Of a stretch of 64,000 bases of DNA, positions 7,983 to 16,290 are shown in pieces. This DNA is from JBBEAM01 sp040882845. GTDB lineage: Bacteria > Pseudomonadota > Alphaproteobacteria > Kiloniellales > DSM-21159. Position numbers and translations under genes: made by a program. The DNA is taken from NCBI GenBank assembly GCA_040882845.1, contig JBBEAM010000007.1:372001-436000 (forward strand), given 5' to 3'. A model generated the notes under the pieces. That model made no database searches. It was not told the DNA's origin and was given only the letters and a program-made list of their open reading frames with translations. Each line of letters opens with the position of its first letter. Position 1 is the first letter of the stretch.

Positions 7983-8840
7983 TTACGAGGCCGACTCGCC
8001 GTTGCCGCCGCCGTCGCCGGGACCGTCGCCGGGACCATCGCCGGGGCCATCCCCCGGGCCGTCGCCAGGACCGGCTCCCGGTCCGCTGCCGGGGCCGGCG
8101 CCGGCCGTGCCGCCGGTGGTGCCCTGGCTCGAGGTGTCGCCGCCGCCGGCGCTGGTGCCGGTGCCGCCGTCGGTGCCCGTGGTGTCGCAGATGTAGGCGT
8201 CGCGGGTCAGCCAGCAGGCCAGGTCGGCGATCCGCACCGGCGCGTTGCGCACCGGGATTTCGCCGCCGCCGGGCGCGAGCACGGCGTATTGGCCGGGGCG
8301 CACCTCGACGGTCTCGCCGGTCTCGCGGCTGGTCACCTCGATCAGGCCGGAGATCACGCCGACCCGGGTCAGGCCGCTCGGCTCGTGGCGGACGATGAAG
8401 TCGGTGCCGCGCACGCCGATCACCGAGGTCGAGGTGGCGAACTTGACCTTGCCTTCCTGGCCATCCTCGCCGCCGCCGCTGCCGCTGCCGGAAATGAAGC
8501 GGAAGGCGCCGACGCCGAGCCCGACCACCGACCCGTCCTGGGCCTCGGGATCGAACAGGAATTCGTCGAGCTTGGCCTGGCTGCCGCCGCCGAGATGGAA
8601 GGAGGTGCCGTCGATGAAGGCGATGGTGACGCCGCCGCCCTCCACGGTCTCCAGCAGCTCGTCGCGGACCACGCCCTGCTCGGCGTTCAGCTCGCTGCGG
8701 CTCGCTTGCGGCGGGGTGCCGTAGGCCTTGATCTCGACCTTCTCGACCTTGCCGATGTTCGCGCTCTGGGCGGCGTCGGCGACGAAAACCGGCAGCGCGA
8801 GCGCGGCGGCAAGGGCGAAGCTCAAGGCTTTGGCATGCAT
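7983..8840 (-). CDS. Exported FecR-domain protein with Gly-Pro-Gly-Asp repeat tail (FecR-2)
   Basis: 285 residues. Signal peptide MHAKALSFALAAALALPVFV, then a FecR domain with TSVIGVRGTDFIVRHEPSG and the same upstream block (IAFIDGTSFHLGGGSQAK) as FecR-1. A Cys pair follows (LACWLTRDAYICDT) and then a Gly/Thr/Ser-rich linker and repeated GPGDGPGD units at the C terminus. It is clearly a duplicate of the gene at 6034. It is divergent from the CHASE2-cyclase gene across a 220-base gap with nested inverted repeats. AGGAAAG just upstream of the ATG serves as ribosome site. Likely a periplasmic sensor or scaffold. Confidence 0.85.
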   Translation of the reverse strand: MHAKALSFALAAALALPVFVADAAQSANIGKVEKVEIKAYGTPPQASRSELNAEQGVVRDELLETVEGGGVTIAFIDGTSFHLGGGSQAKLDEFLFDPEAQDGSVVGLGVGAFRFISGSGSGGGEDGQEGKVKFATSTSVIGVRGTDFIVRHEPSGLTRVGVISGLIEVTSRETGETVEVRPGQYAVLAPGGGEIPVRNAPVRIADLACWLTRDAYICDTTGTDGGTGTSAGGGDTSSQGTTGGTAGAGPGSGPGAGPGDGPGDGPGDGPGDGPGDGGGNGESAS

Positions 8841-8929
8841 GATACTGTCTTTCCTATCTGCCCGGCCGCGGGGGGCGCGGCAAAAAACCGGTGGTCCGGT
8901 GAAGTCCGAGTCAGTAAAACGCTACTGGC

Positions 8930-9005
8930 GATTACAGCTTAAGTCTCTCATTTTCTGGTCGTTTTTTCCAGAAATCAAATAAACTCCTGGTTTCAAGCTG
9001 TAATC
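8930..9005. promoter_or_regulatory. Nested inverted repeats in divergent fecR-2/cyclase promoter region
   Basis: gattacagctt at 8930-8940 is perfectly repeated in inverse as aagctgtaatc at 8995-9005. Inside lies a second inverted repeat, tttctgg (8952-8958) and ccagaaa (8968-8974). The block lies between divergent genes and could be a double operator or a structured leader of the cyclase mRNA. Confidence 0.45.
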
Positions 9006-9060
9006 CTCTTGTCGCCTGACAGGATTGGCGGGCGAAAGCGGGGGAAGGTGATCGAGCGGC

Positions 9061-11298
9061 ATGCTGCGCGTACTTCATAGGTTGTTGCCCCTGGCGCTGC
9101 TGTTGCTGGCGCTCGGCCTGAAGCTGCACGAGCCGCCGCAGCTCGCCGAACTGCGCCTGACGGTGTTCGACACCTATCAGCGGCTCTGGCCGCGCGAATA
9201 CCAGCCGGCGCCGGTGCGCGTGGTCGACATCGACGAGGCCTCCCTGGCCGAGATCGGGCAGTGGCCCTGGTCGCGGCGGACCCTGGCGGAGCTGCTGCAG
9301 CGCCTGTCCGACTACGGCGCCGCGGTGGTTGCCTTCGACTTGATCTTCGCCGAGCCCGACCGCACCTCGCCGGCGGCGATGGCCGATCAGCTCGAAGGCG
9401 AGATCGACTCGCCGGAGCTGACCGAGGAGCTGCGCCGCCTGCCCGACCACGACCAGCTGTTCTCCCGGGCGCTCAGCCGGACGACCGCGGTCACCGGCTA
9501 TGTGCTGACCACGGAGAACAACGGCGGCCAGCCGAGCGAGAAGTGGGGCACCGGCTTTGCCGGCGACTCGCCCTTGCCCTTCCTCACCGCCTACCGCGGC
9601 GCGGTGACCTCGCTGCCGGAGCTGGTCGATGCCGCCGCCGGCAACGGCCATCTCAACGCGCTGCCGGACATCGACGGGGTGATCCGCCGGGTGATGCTGC
9701 TGTCGCGCCTGGGCGACAAGGTCTATCCCTCGCTGTCGATGGAGGCGCTGCGCACGGTGCAGGGCGCCAGCACCTATCTGGTGAAGTCCTCCAACGCCAG
9801 CGGCGTCGAGAGCCTGGGGGCGAGCACCGGCGTGGTCTCGATGAAGGTCGGCGGCCTGGAGGTGCCGACCGACCCCGAGGGCGGCTACTGGATCCACTAC
9901 ACCGGCCACCGGCCGGAGCGCTTCGTCTCGGCGTCCGAGGTGCTGGCCGGGAACGCGCCGGCCGAGCTGCTCTCCGGGCATATCGTCATCATCGGCAGCT
10001 CGGCGGCCGGCCTCAAGGACCAGCGGCCGACGCCGCTCGATCCCGCCGCGCCGGGCGTGGAAATCCATGCCGAGGCGCTGGAGCAGATGATTCTCGGCAT
10101 TTCGCTGCTGCGGCCCGACTGGGCGATCGGCGCCGAATTCATCTTCATCCTGGTGCTCGGCGCGCTGCTGATCCTGATCCAGCCCTGGCTCGGCGCTTTC
10201 TATTCGGCGATGCTCGGCGCCGTCGCGATGGTCACGGCGGCGACCGGCTCGGTCTATGCCTTCCTGGCGCAGAGCCTGCTGTTCGATCCCGTGATCCCCT
10301 CGCTGTCGGTGCTCGCGGTGTTCCTTTCGGCCGCCTTCGTCTCCTTCCTGCGCACCGAGCACGACCGCAATCAGATCCGCTCCGCCTTCGGCCACTACCT
10401 GGCGCCGGAGCTGGTCAAGCGTCTCGCCGACAACCCCGGGACCCTGACCCTGGGCGGCGAAACTCGAGACATCTCCATCCTCTTCGCCGACATCCGCGGC
10501 TTCACCACGATCTGCGAGGGGCTGACGCCGGCCGAGATCACCACCCTGATCAACCGCTTTCTGACCCCGATGAGCGAAGCCGTGCTGACCCACAAGGGGA
10601 CTATCGACAAGTACGTCGGCGATCAGATCATGGCTTTTTGGAACGCGCCGCTGGACGATCCGGAGCACGCCCGCAACGCCTTCCAGGCGGCGCTCGACAT
10701 GCGCCAGGCGCTGGTCGAACTCAACGGCGAACGGCGCCAGGAGGTCGAGGAGGGCGAGACCTTCCTGCCGCTGCGCATGGGCGTCGGCATCAACTCCGGC
10801 CCGACCCTGGTCGGCAACATGGGCTCCAAGCAGCGCTTCAACTACTCGGCGCTCGGAGATCCGGTGAACGAGGCTTCGCGGATCGAGGGCCAGACCAAGA
10901 CCTACGGCGTCGACATCCTGGTCAGCGAGCTCAGCCTGAACGCCGCCAATCAGGAAGGCGGGGACGCCGGCGCCGCGCGCTTCGCGGCGCTCGAGGTCGA
11001 CCGGGTGCGCCTGGTCGGGCTGCAGCGCCCGAGCCGTCTCTATACTCTGATCGGCGACGCCGCCCTGGCCGCCGATCCGGCCTTCACGGAATGGCGGGCG
11101 TTGCACGACTCGATGCTGGCGGCCTACCGCAATCGGGATTGGGATCACGCCGAGCGCCTGCTGGCGCAGTGCCGGGGACTCGATACGCCGGTCGATCTCT
11201 GGGGAGTCTACGATCTCTACGCGGCGCGCATCGCGCGCTTCCGGCAGGAGGCGCCGGACGAGGACTGGGGCGGCGTCACGGTCGCCGAGCGCAAGTAG
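9061..11298 (+). CDS. CHASE2-domain class III adenylate cyclase
   Basis: A 745-residue membrane protein. An N-terminal helix (residues about 5-22) leads into an extracytoplasmic CHASE2 sensor domain to about 330 (VRVVDIDEASLAEIGQWPWS and HIVIIGSSAAGLKDQRPTP are hallmarks), three transmembrane helices (about 360-435), and a class III cyclase domain (about 465-640). Catalytic features: metal-binding Asp in LFADIRGFTT and in DKYVGDQIMAFW, purine-site Lys/Asp pattern (DKYV, SALGDPVN), and Asn/Arg in NEASRIEG, which favour ATP over GTP. GGAAGGTGAT gives a good ribosome site. CHASE2 faces the periplasm, where the two FecR proteins would be, suggesting they act together. Confidence 0.9.
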   Translation: MLRVLHRLLPLALLLLALGLKLHEPPQLAELRLTVFDTYQRLWPREYQPAPVRVVDIDEASLAEIGQWPWSRRTLAELLQRLSDYGAAVVAFDLIFAEPDRTSPAAMADQLEGEIDSPELTEELRRLPDHDQLFSRALSRTTAVTGYVLTTENNGGQPSEKWGTGFAGDSPLPFLTAYRGAVTSLPELVDAAAGNGHLNALPDIDGVIRRVMLLSRLGDKVYPSLSMEALRTVQGASTYLVKSSNASGVESLGASTGVVSMKVGGLEVPTDPEGGYWIHYTGHRPERFVSASEVLAGNAPAELLSGHIVIIGSSAAGLKDQRPTPLDPAAPGVEIHAEALEQMILGISLLRPDWAIGAEFIFILVLGALLILIQPWLGAFYSAMLGAVAMVTAATGSVYAFLAQSLLFDPVIPSLSVLAVFLSAAFVSFLRTEHDRNQIRSAFGHYLAPELVKRLADNPGTLTLGGETRDISILFADIRGFTTICEGLTPAEITTLINRFLTPMSEAVLTHKGTIDKYVGDQIMAFWNAPLDDPEHARNAFQAALDMRQALVELNGERRQEVEEGETFLPLRMGVGINSGPTLVGNMGSKQRFNYSALGDPVNEASRIEGQTKTYGVDILVSELSLNAANQEGGDAGAARFAALEVDRVRLVGLQRPSRLYTLIGDAALAADPAFTEWRALHDSMLAAYRNRDWDHAERLLAQCRGLDTPVDLWGVYDLYAARIARFRQEAPDEDWGGVTVAERK

Positions 11299-11332
11299 GC
11301 TGGCGAAACAAGACAAGGGATGGGACGCAGGA

Positions 11333-12175
11333 ATGGGTGAACGCTTGAAGGGCCGCGTGGCCATGGTGGTCGGCGCCGGCTCCAGCGGGCCCGGCTGGGG
11401 CAACGGCAAGGCGGCGGCCGCGCTCTTCGCGCGCGAGGGTGCGCAGGTCTTCTGCATCGACGTCAACCAGGCGGCCGCCGAGGAGACCGTGGAGATTATC
11501 CGCGGCGAAGGCGGCGAGGCCACGGCCTGCCGGGCCGACGTCAGCAAGGCCGATCAGGTGGAGGCCGCCGTCGCCGCCTGCCTCGAGGCCTACGGCCGGA
11601 TCGACGTGCTGGAAAACAACGTCGGCATCCTCAAGGTCGGCGGCCCGGTGGAGACCAGCGAGGAAGACTGGGACCGGGTGATCGAGGTCAACATCAAGTC
11701 GATGTTCCTGACTTGCAAGTACGCGATTCCCGTCATGCTGCGCCAGTACGAGCAGAGCCTGGCGGAAACCGGCGACCGGCGCAGGGCGCGCGGCGGGGCG
11801 ATCGTCAACATCTCCTCGATCGCCGGCATCCGCGATACCGGCGTGGCCTACATCTCCTACAACACCTCCAAGGGCGCGGTGCTGCCCTTCACCCGCAGCA
11901 TCGCCCTGCAGTACGCCGGCCAGGGCATCCGCGCCAATTCGGTGCTGCCGGGGCTGATGAACACGCCGATGATCGTCGAGCCGCTGAAGGACAGCTACGC
12001 CGGCGGCAACGTCGAGGAGATGATCGCGATCCGCGACGCGCAGTGCCCGATGGGCACCATGGGCGATGCCTGGGACGTCGCCCAGGCGGCGCTGTTCCTC
12101 GCCAGCGACGAGGCGCGCTACATCACCGGCGCCGAGCTGGTGGTCGACGGCGGCCTGACCTGCAAGTTCTCCTGA
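11333..12175 (+). CDS. SDR-family oxidoreductase
   Basis: 280 residues with a Rossmann fold. The nucleotide loop is unusual: VVGAGSSGPGWGNGKAAA instead of the common TGxxxGxG. The rest is standard: acidic residue at the end of strand 2 (CIDVN, favouring NAD(H)), ENNVGI in place of NNAG, catalytic Ser in VNISSIAG and Tyr/Lys in SYNTSK, and the C-terminal ITGAELVVDGG. It follows the cyclase by 34 bases and precedes the Mur-ligase-like gene by 19, so it may be in one transcript with them. Substrate unknown. Confidence 0.85.
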   Translation: MGERLKGRVAMVVGAGSSGPGWGNGKAAAALFAREGAQVFCIDVNQAAAEETVEIIRGEGGEATACRADVSKADQVEAAVAACLEAYGRIDVLENNVGILKVGGPVETSEEDWDRVIEVNIKSMFLTCKYAIPVMLRQYEQSLAETGDRRRARGGAIVNISSIAGIRDTGVAYISYNTSKGAVLPFTRSIALQYAGQGIRANSVLPGLMNTPMIVEPLKDSYAGGNVEEMIAIRDAQCPMGTMGDAWDVAQAALFLASDEARYITGAELVVDGGLTCKFS

Positions 12176-12194
12176 CGGGATCGCGCAGCAGGCC

Positions 12195-14501
12195 ATGAAG
12201 ATCCTCTCCACCTCCGTCTTCGCCGGGCCCAGCGTCTTCGCGCCGGTGCCGCTGATCTACCTGCGGCTCGATCTGCAGGGCCTGGAAGCCTGGCCGAGCG
12301 GCAAGCTCGGTCCCGACTTCGTGGCGGCGCTGCTGCAGCTGCTGCCCGGCCTGGAACGGCACGGCGGCAAGAGCGGCGAATTCGCCGCCCGGCTGCGCGG
12401 CGCCGGGAAGGAAAAGGACGGTCTGCCGTCCGCCCTGCTGCTCGGCCACATCGCCGCCGAGCTGGAGCGCCTGACCTCCGCGCTGGAGCTGCCCCGCGGC
12501 GTCCTGCTGCGCGGTACGGGGCGGCAGCAGGAAGTCTTCTTCGGCTACGAGGATGCGGAGCTGGCGCTGGAAGCCGCCCGGCTCGCCCCGCAGCTGCTGC
12601 TGGCGCTGCTGCCGGCGGAGGCGAGGGCCAGGCTGAAGGAGTCGCCGCCCCAGGACTTCGATCCCGCCGGGGCGCTCCGCGCGTTCCTCGCGCGGGTCGA
12701 GAGCTGGATCCTGGACCCGACCACCAAGCTGCTGCTGCGCGCCGCCGCCAGGCGCGGCATTCCCTGGCAGCGCGAGACTCCGCGCTCGCCCCGGGTGGTG
12801 CTGGGCCAGGGACGCCACCGCCGGACGATCCAGGGCGCCCTGAACGACCGGACCCCGGCGACCTCGGTCCTCGCTGCTGCCGACAAGGCGGCGCTCGGCG
12901 CCTTGCTGTTGAGCCTCGGCCTGCCGGTGCGGACCAGGCGGACGGAGGGAGGCGAGGCCGGCGAGCCGCTTCGGCGCTACCGCCTGCTGGCGATCGGCGG
13001 GCGCGTGGTCTCGGCCCTGCAGATGGAGGAGGGGCGCGTCAAGGCCGAGGTCACCGGTGCGCTGCACCCCCAGGTTCGCAAGCTGGCGGAGCATGCCGCC
13101 GGGGCGCTGCGGCTCGAAGTCGCTGGCCTGCGCTACCGTGCCACGGACATCTCCCTGCCGCCGGGCAAGGCGCAGGGGGTGTTCAGCGATATCCAGGCAA
13201 CCCCCGATCTGCTCCCCCACGCCGAGGCGGCGCCCAGGCTGGACCTGCCGGGCCAGCTTCTCGCGCGGCTGTTTCCCAAGGGCGGCAAGGGCCGCATTCC
13301 CCTGGCCGCGATCACCGGCACCAACGGCAAGACCACGACCACGCGGATGCTGGCGCGGATTCTCGAGGCGCAGGGCTTGACCACCGCCGTCACCACCACG
13401 GACGGGGCCTATGTCGGCGAGGAGCTGCTGTTCGAGGGGGACGTCGCCGGACGCAGCGGCGCCCGCGCGGTGCTCGCCGATCTCCGGGTCGAGGCGGCGG
13501 TGCTGGAGACGGCGCGCGGCGGCCTGCTGAGCGATGGCGCCCCCTTCGACCGCTGCGACGTCGCCGCGATCACCAACGTGACCGCCGATCATCTCGGCAT
13601 CGACGGCGTCGAGACGCTGGAGCAGCTGGCCAAGGTCAAGCAGGTCGTCACCGACGCCGCGCGCGGCCGCATCGTGCTCAACGCCGACGATCCGCTCTGC
13701 CGGGAAATCGCCGAGCGCAGCCCTGCGGAGCGGCTGTGCTACGTCACCCTGCAACAGGACAACCCTGCCGTGGCGGCGCATCTGCGCGCTGGCGGCGATG
13801 CGGTGGTACTCGGCCCGGAAAAGCGCGGCGGCCTGATCGTCCTGATCGAGGGCGGCGAGGCGACGCCGCTGATGGCGCCGCAGGAGATCCCGGCGACGCT
13901 GCAGGGCGCCGCGTGGCACAATGTCCAGAACGCGATGTTCGCCGCCGCCCTGGCGCGCGGCCTGGGGGTTCCGGCGAAGACAATCCGCGCGGCGCTGGCC
14001 GGGTTCCAGAACTCCCTCGAGATGTCGCCGGGACGGCTCAACATCTACGACGGTCACCCCTTCACCGTGGCGGTCGACTACGCCCACAATCCCGATGGAT
14101 TCCAGGCGGTGGCCGAGGCGCTGCAGCGCCGCTATCCCGACAAGCGCCGCCTCGCCGTGGTGACCACCCTGGGCAGCCGCCACGCCGAACAGATTCCGGC
14201 CGCGGCGAAGGCGCTCGCCGGGCTGTTCGACAGCTTTGTGTTCGGCCGCGACGAAACCTACAGCAATAGCGCTCAGGCTCTGCGCAGTCGCGGCTTTCCG
14301 GCCGACGAGATTCCGCGGCGCTGCGCCGAGGCCTTTGCCGCGGCAGGGGTCCCGCGCGAGAAGATCCTGGCCGCCGAAAACTACCGCGGCGCGCTCGCTG
14401 CCGGACTGGCGATGGCGGAATCAGGCGACCTGCTGGTCATCTATACAGACGACCCGAAGCAGACCTGGGACATCGTGACGGAGTTCAAACCGGGAGCCTA
14501 G
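12195..14501 (+). CDS. Cyanophycin-synthetase-like Mur ligase with degenerate ATP-grasp region
   Basis: 768 residues. The C-terminal half (from about 370) is a Mur-ligase domain as in CphA: P-loop AITGTNGKTTTTRM, LETARGGLLSDG (CphA has LETPRGGLLRSG), NVTADHLGIDG, and a ligase C-domain with VDYAHNPDGF. The N-terminal half aligns with CphA at RGIPWQRETPRSPRVVLGQG and RRTIQGALNDRTPATSVLAA. The expected glycine-rich ATP-grasp segment (GYPVVVKPLDGNHGRG-like in CphA) is absent: GLPVRTRRTEGGEAGEPLRR runs straight into YRLLAIGGRVVSA. So only one of the two ligation activities looks intact. It probably extends a peptide- or amino-acid-like substrate; cyanophycin itself is doubtful. Confidence 0.75.
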   Translation: MKILSTSVFAGPSVFAPVPLIYLRLDLQGLEAWPSGKLGPDFVAALLQLLPGLERHGGKSGEFAARLRGAGKEKDGLPSALLLGHIAAELERLTSALELPRGVLLRGTGRQQEVFFGYEDAELALEAARLAPQLLLALLPAEARARLKESPPQDFDPAGALRAFLARVESWILDPTTKLLLRAAARRGIPWQRETPRSPRVVLGQGRHRRTIQGALNDRTPATSVLAAADKAALGALLLSLGLPVRTRRTEGGEAGEPLRRYRLLAIGGRVVSALQMEEGRVKAEVTGALHPQVRKLAEHAAGALRLEVAGLRYRATDISLPPGKAQGVFSDIQATPDLLPHAEAAPRLDLPGQLLARLFPKGGKGRIPLAAITGTNGKTTTTRMLARILEAQGLTTAVTTTDGAYVGEELLFEGDVAGRSGARAVLADLRVEAAVLETARGGLLSDGAPFDRCDVAAITNVTADHLGIDGVETLEQLAKVKQVVTDAARGRIVLNADDPLCREIAERSPAERLCYVTLQQDNPAVAAHLRAGGDAVVLGPEKRGGLIVLIEGGEATPLMAPQEIPATLQGAAWHNVQNAMFAAALARGLGVPAKTIRAALAGFQNSLEMSPGRLNIYDGHPFTVAVDYAHNPDGFQAVAEALQRRYPDKRRLAVVTTLGSRHAEQIPAAAKALAGLFDSFVFGRDETYSNSAQALRSRGFPADEIPRRCAEAFAAAGVPREKILAAENYRGALAAGLAMAESGDLLVIYTDDPKQTWDIVTEFKPGA

Positions 14502-14577
14502 GACTACCTCGACGGCGGTCTCGGGCTACCAGAGCACGACCTGGTCGAGGCCGACCGGCGCAGCAACGGCGGGGCCT

Positions 14578-15276
14578 GGCGACAGACCTGCGCTTCCCAG
14601 GGCAGCTCTACGACGCCGAGAGCGTGCTCCACTACAACACCTTCCGGGACTACGATCCGACCCCATCGGGCTTGGGGGCGGGATCAATACCTATAGCTAT
14701 GCCTATCAGAACAGCGTTAGGTACATCGATCCGACGGGGGAGTTCGTTCCCGCTCTGGCGGCGGGTCTTCGGGTTGGTTACGGAGTAGCTCATGCCTGCG
14801 CCTCTAATCTGGCGTGTAGCGGAGCAGTGGCTTCGGCTTTGGGAGCAATCGGCACAGCCCTCTCGTTAGACTCGAATAGAACGAAACAAGCTGCAGGAGC
14901 GCTTGAAATATGCGTTAACAACATTGTTGATGACTTCCGCCCGATAGGCAACACTCTCATGTCCGAAAATTAGGATGACGGTCAAACGTCATCGTCAGGT
15001 AACGGTGATGGTAAGTTCGATGATCTAGAAGGGGAGAATCCTAGAGATGGAGGCCATAAGACTAATACTGATCTCCTAGGGGGTAGAAATGCAGCAGAAA
15101 AGAAGTTTAAGGAACTAACGGGAGGGAAATCCACAACCAAGGAACCTATGAGCAATAGTGGAGAGAGAGAATTTTCTCCGGACGGGACGCAAATAAGGAG
15201 AAACCCGGATGGTTCTACACGCATTGATATTCCTGGGCGAGGTCCTTTTGGCCACGAAACAATTCACTATGATTAA
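14578..15276 (+). pseudogene. RHS-repeat protein remnant: broken core end plus C-terminal toxin tip
   Basis: The first part codes DLRFPGQLYDAESVLHYN and FRDYDP, the conserved RHS core end. A small deletion then shifts the frame (about 14659) into DPIGLGGGINTYSYAYQN and YIDPTGE, the usual junction to a variable toxin tip. The tip continues in that frame (GLRVGYGVAHACASN and so on), meets an in-frame TAG at 14971-14973, and the same frame stays open to TAA at 15276, ending in SPDGTQIRRNPDGSTRIDIP and HETIHYD. Base composition becomes AT-rich from about 14.8 kb, as expected for exchangeable tips. The N-terminal RHS barrel is missing. I do not recognise the toxin family. Confidence 0.8.
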
Positions 15277-15287
15277 GTTGGTGCTCC

Positions 15288-15848
15288 ATGGCATATGAAG
15301 TGACATGCCCTTTATCCGTTCATAGCTCTGGAATCCTCGCCAGAAAATGGCGGGGACCACTGAGAGATGTGCATATTGGAAACGTGCATTCATCTAGGGA
15401 TTTAGGAGGTGATGCAATAGATGTTTCAGTTTCTAGAGTCGTGTTTGTGCTAGATGAGGAAATTTATGTTATTGCGCAAAATGTTGATATAGGGAGAAAA
15501 GCAGAGGCGTTTCGGCTCTGCATGTTAGAGAAAAATGAAGCTCATTCAATGGGTATTGAAGTTCCGAATGATGGAGATGGTGAATCTATAGATATTAGTG
15601 CACTCAAGGGTAAATACATTCGCCCCGCTGTCCTAACTTATAAGGAATGCATGCAGATTGAGCTGGTTCCTGGGAAGATAGAGCGAGTTGATGTTTATAT
15701 TGACAGGGGGCTTCTACTTGTTTCCCATAAAGGTGCTTCCTGCCTGGTCGAGCATCACAAAGAAATCCCACTGAACGTATCTATTACAACGTCCGCTGAT
15801 AGAATCTATGAAGCCTTGCAGCGTTCAGTATGCATTAAGTTTGTTTAG
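15288..15848 (+). CDS. Candidate immunity protein paired with the RHS toxin tip
   Basis: A 186-residue soluble protein without signal peptide or membrane helix, starting 12 bases after the end of the RHS tip frame. It is acidic and beta-rich in appearance (VVFVLDEEIYVIAQNVDI, VDVYIDRGLLLVSHKGASC). Its position right after a polymorphic toxin C terminus, and its AT-rich composition like the tip, are the reasons for calling it immunity; I do not recognise its family. The intact frame beside a broken toxin would fit retention of protection after toxin loss. Confidence 0.6.
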   Translation: MAYEVTCPLSVHSSGILARKWRGPLRDVHIGNVHSSRDLGGDAIDVSVSRVVFVLDEEIYVIAQNVDIGRKAEAFRLCMLEKNEAHSMGIEVPNDGDGESIDISALKGKYIRPAVLTYKECMQIELVPGKIERVDVYIDRGLLLVSHKGASCLVEHHKEIPLNVSITTSADRIYEALQRSVCIKFV

Positions 15849-15989
15849 AACACTTGCGATCTTGTGCGAAGATCGCTTCTTCTAGACGCAGCACCGAGAA
15901 GCGCGAGGCACCCTTCATACGCAGCCAGTTTGAGAGCGACTTCTTTAGCTCCATCAAGGAGGTTGGAATTTCTGGGAACCGCTATTCTC

Positions 15990-16233
15990 CGGAATGTCCG
16001 CAATTTCACCTACACCGCGGCGGGCAACATCACGACCGACGCGCGGAGCGGGGAGCGATCACGCCTTCCTCTACAACGCCGCCAACCGGCTGGAGGAGGT
16101 TGAGCGCAACAGCCTCCCCGAAGCGAGCACCCTCACCAACGCGTTGGGCGAGCGGGTGGTGCAGGACGACGCGGCCGCCGGGATCGGCCACACCCACTAC
16201 GATCTCTCGGGCCGCCTGATCGCGTTACCTTGA
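15990..16233 (+). pseudogene. Second RHS-repeat fragment, frameshifted
   Basis: The sequence codes NVRNFTYTAAGNITTDARSG in one frame, then after about 16060 DHAFLYNAANRLEEVERN and LPEASTLTNALGERVVQDD and HTHYDLSGRLIAL in the next. These are YD-repeat and RHS core motifs that in an intact protein lie before the core end found at 14578. The order is thus reversed relative to one gene, so this is a remnant of a second RHS unit downstream of the toxin/immunity cassette. It stops at TGA 16231. Confidence 0.8.
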
Positions 16234-16290
16234 ATGGCGGCGCGGCCGCGAGAGGCGTAGACTCGGGCATCTCAACGATGGAGCTGTTCC

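Noticed and set aside
8932..11547. Very long open frame on the minus strand opposite the cyclase gene
   Set aside because: In GC-rich DNA the frame opposite a real gene is often open. The translation is rich in Arg, Gly and Ala with no domain, while the plus strand has clear CHASE2 and cyclase motifs. The same holds for 12123-14183, 36967-38883 and 54496-57285.
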